Of a DNA stretch of 33,910 bases, positions 31,858-33,910 are shown piece after piece. The stretch comes from CAZPAN01 sp964428485. GTDB lineage: Bacteria; Actinomycetota; Coriobacteriia; Coriobacteriales; CADBOM01. Both the position numbers and the translations under genes were made by a program. The DNA lies in assembly GCA_964428485.1 (NCBI GenBank), contig CAYRYP010000005.1:1-33910 (forward strand), written 5' to 3'. Numbering within the stretch: the first letter of the stretch is position 1; each line of letters begins with the position of its first letter. Below the pieces are notes generated by a model that worked only from the letters and a program-made list of their open reading frames with translations, had not been told where the DNA came from and made no database searches.

Positions 31858-33111
31858 TCAGATGACGGAGTAGGCCCTGACCCTCACGACCCCGTCCCCA
31901 GAACCGTCTCCTGTGGGGATGGAGGTGTATATGACGAAATTGTCGCACAGCCCCGACGACATGAGAAAGTCCCCGTAACTCTCGCAATCGCTCGGCACCG
32001 GTATGGCGAAGTACTGCTGTGTATCGAGATCGACCCCAACCACGCTCGAGGTGCTCTTGATCAATGTAAAGCGCCCACATCTGACCGGTGTGTCCATCGG
32101 AGTCCTGTTAAAGCGCATCCACGTTGTATCGTCTATCTGAGCATAGGTGCCAAAATTAGCTATCCCGCCGCCGTAGCTGTAGGTCTGCTCGATGGAGAAG
32201 AGGAACGAACCGTCCATGTAAATCGCATCGTAGGCGCGCATGGAACCGGGAAGACGCTGCGCCGCCAGTACCTCTCCGGAAGTGGCGTCGAGCGCCGTTA
32301 GCTGGTAGCGCGTAGAAGAGGTGTTCGCCCTCGGGACGATTGTCACGATGCCATCTGTAGCCTGCGGGTTCGTTATCATCCTGCCGTGCGACGTGTACAC
32401 CACCTCGGGTGTGGGTGACGATGGAGAGGCCTTCTTTAGATAGGAGTCGGAAGCGGTTGCCGAGCCACTTGTGGAGGGCATGACGGTCCAGAAGGCCCAG
32501 CCCCCGCACACACAGAGCATCGGGGGGTCAAAATCGGAGTCCCCCTCATCGACGAGGACCGCACTGCCGATCGCCGCACTGGAATCGACCGTCGCGACGT
32601 AGACCCTCCAATCGCCTGTGTGCAGGTTGCTCTCAACCCACACGATTACCTGGTTATTGCCGCGTGCATCGTATATCTGGAACCCCTCGGAATGCGACAC
32701 CGCACTCTCCAGCACCGTGTTGAGCGTCGCGCTCGATACACTGAGAAGGCCAAGGGACACCAAAACGTCGCTGGTGGCACCGGGGCTGAGGACCACACCT
32801 AAAGTTCCATCCCCGATATTACCGACGCTTCCCATGGCTATGTCGAAGGAGGCAGTCTCTGTGATGCACGAACTGTAGTCCAGCTCCTCAAAATCAGAGG
32901 AGAGGACGACGGAGTCCTCGGACACATCCAGATCGGTGGGCTCCACCGAGCCGTCGGTCTCCTCCTGACTCGAGGAGCACCCCGCTATCGCGGTGCTGCC
33001 GGCGATGAGCAGCGAGACGACTGCAGATCCAGCTATGAACTGCCTTCTTGAGATGCCCTCTCCAGACAGCTCCACGTCGCCACGATCGGTTCTCTCAGAA
33101 CCTCCGGACAT
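31858..33111 (-). CDS. Tat-type lipoprotein of unknown function
   Basis: The 417-residue exported protein has the twin-arginine motif ISRRQFI, a hydrophobic stretch (AGSAVVSLLIAGSTAIA) and a lipobox ending AIAGC. This predicts a Tat-exported lipoprotein anchored outside the membrane. A Ser/Glu/Asp-rich linker follows. The body is beta-rich, with segments such as LTALDATSGEVLAAQRLPG that recall PQQ/WD-like propeller blades, but no family was identified. The frame is open 30 codons upstream; the ATG at 33111 is chosen because GGGAGG lies 7 nt before it and the Tat signal follows at normal distance. An ATG at 33126 is an alternative. Monocistronic, divergent from the kinase-like gene. Confidence 0.82.
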   Translation of the reverse strand: MSGGSERTDRGDVELSGEGISRRQFIAGSAVVSLLIAGSTAIAGCSSSQEETDGSVEPTDLDVSEDSVVLSSDFEELDYSSCITETASFDIAMGSVGNIGDGTLGVVLSPGATSDVLVSLGLLSVSSATLNTVLESAVSHSEGFQIYDARGNNQVIVWVESNLHTGDWRVYVATVDSSAAIGSAVLVDEGDSDFDPPMLCVCGGWAFWTVMPSTSGSATASDSYLKKASPSSPTPEVVYTSHGRMITNPQATDGIVTIVPRANTSSTRYQLTALDATSGEVLAAQRLPGSMRAYDAIYMDGSFLFSIEQTYSYGGGIANFGTYAQIDDTTWMRFNRTPMDTPVRCGRFTLIKSTSSVVGVDLDTQQYFAIPVPSDCESYGDFLMSSGLCDNFVIYTSIPTGDGSGDGVVRVRAYSVI

Positions 33112-33316
33112 GCCCGCGCCTCCCATCTTGAGCCACACTCCCTCTTCGAGCGAAATGACTCCCGAGACATTCATTCTTGCCGCTCTGAGATTGCCTAGCA
33201 ATTCCAGATCGATTTATGGTAGTTTGTTTCGTACAGAACCGAGTGGTCCCGAATCGCCGGCGAGCGGCATTAAGGTGACTTTTATAGTATTGGATCCGGA
33301 AACTGGGGAGGCAATC

Positions 33317-33910
33317 GTGGCTTCACGAATAATAACCATAAGCAGACAGTATGGAAGCGGTGGCCGCGAGGTCGGAGAGAAACTTGCTGAGAAGCTCGGA
33401 TACGCCTACTACGACAAAGAGGTCATTCGCCGCGCCGTCGAGGAGAGCGACATCAGCGAGGAGTTCTTCGAGAAGAGCGGCGAGAGTTCCGGCTCCATAC
33501 TCTCTTACTTCCTCTCCTTTGCCAACGGCCAGTCATCGGCTGATGAGAGTTCCCTCCCACTTCCTGACAGGATCTTTCTGATTCAATCCAAGGTTCTGAA
33601 GAAGCTCGCCTCTGAGGGTCCATGCGTCATCATCGGACGCTCGGCAGATTATGTGCTCCGTGATTCGCCCGACGTTCTCAAGGTCCTGATCTACGCCGAT
33701 ATGGACTCCAGGATCCAAAGGGTCATGAGGCGCAAGAGCCTGACCGAAAAGGGTGCGATCGCCCGCATCAAGAAGATCGACAAGGGGCGTGCTCTCTACT
33801 ACGAGCAGTTCACCGGCAACAAGTGGTGCGACGCCCTCTCGCATGACGTGGCTCTTTCGACGAGCACCTTCTCGATCGAGAACACGGTGGAGATTCTCGC
33901 GGATATCGCG
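33317..33910 (+). CDS. Cytidylate kinase-like family protein (3' end outside window)
   Basis: The first 198 codons of a gene running off the window. The GTG at 33317 follows TGGGGAGG at 5 nt. The product starts VASRIITISRQYGSGGREVG, the P-loop of the cytidylate-kinase-like (Cytidylate_kin2) family. It continues with KLGYAYYDKEVIRRA, a GPCVIIGRSADYVLRD core and a lid-like RIQRVMRRKSL segment. Such proteins are P-loop kinases of uncertain substrate, distinct from canonical Cmk. In the 205-bp divergent gap the only promoter-like signal is TATAGT at 33283-33288, 28 bp before the start. The C-terminus is not visible. Confidence 0.88.
   Translation, partial: MASRIITISRQYGSGGREVGEKLAEKLGYAYYDKEVIRRAVEESDISEEFFEKSGESSGSILSYFLSFANGQSSADESSLPLPDRIFLIQSKVLKKLASEGPCVIIGRSADYVLRDSPDVLKVLIYADMDSRIQRVMRRKSLTEKGAIARIKKIDKGRALYYEQFTGNKWCDALSHDVALSTSTFSIENTVEILADIA

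Noticed and set aside
1..33910. tRNA, rRNA, CRISPR array, insertion sequence or prophage
   Set aside because: No T-loop or anticodon-arm pattern, regularly spaced repeat-spacer units, transposase/integrase motifs or terminal inverted repeats were seen.

Overview
The window is a GC-rich chromosomal segment of a bacterium that looks like a member of the Coriobacteriia (Actinomycetota), most likely close to Olsenella/Atopobium. The evidence is the gene mix: a class I ketol-acid reductoisomerase, an actinobacterial-type PurC, a split transketolase, a SARP-type regulator, a class B sortase, a giant BadF/HgdC-like iron-sulfur ATPase of anaerobes, and many GTG starts with strong GGAGG-type ribosome sites. 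The genus is an inference. The sequence is from a draft assembly: a 100-N scaffold gap (6103-6202) interrupts ftsX.

Layout. 1-2.5 kb: ilvC (minus) diverges from a DUF815 AAA+ ATPase (plus). 2.56-7.9 kb: a minus-strand block ftsE-ftsX-ctpA-rnr (cell-division ABC pair, S41 C-terminal protease, RNase R). 8.0-9.9 kb: split transketolase (N and C subunits, overlapping 11 nt). 9.9-13.9 kb: secA then prfB. 13.9-16 kb: two long noncoding stretches on either side of a SARP/BTAD regulator gene. Each holds three direct repeats at exact 11-bp periodicity, the geometry of SARP operators. 16-22.9 kb: a TetR regulator followed by a 1547-residue double-ASKHA Fe-S protein (minus), divergent from a DUF711/UPF0210 gene (plus) across a shared intergenic region with a palindrome over the tetR -35. 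22.9-26.2 kb: purF-purM-purN operon. 26.4-27.4 kb: a class B sortase translationally coupled to a 42-codon membrane microprotein. 27.5-28.1 kb: a basic two-TM protein of unknown function. 28.3-31.6 kb: an OmpR-type response regulator followed by a histidine kinase whose reading frame runs without a stop into a full-length SAICAR synthetase (PurC). 31.9-33.1 kb: a Tat-type lipoprotein. 33.3 kb to the end: the start of a cytidylate-kinase-like gene.

How the genes fit together. Purine biosynthesis (purF, purM, purN, purC) is clustered but interrupted by surface/envelope genes. The two-component system lies directly upstream of, and is in frame with, purC. Envelope and division functions (FtsEX, CtpA, SecA, sortase, Tat lipoprotein) recur through the window.

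The most unusual observations are: the kinase-PurC continuous frame, either a real fusion or a one-base indel artefact; an RF2 with SPT instead of the SPF stop-codon-reading tripeptide, plus a relic of the programmed frameshift site; the SARP gene with 11-bp repeat arrays in both flanks; FtsE with a roughly 130-residue disordered N-terminal extension; and the sortase-linked microprotein. I saw no tRNA, rRNA, CRISPR array or insertion sequence.
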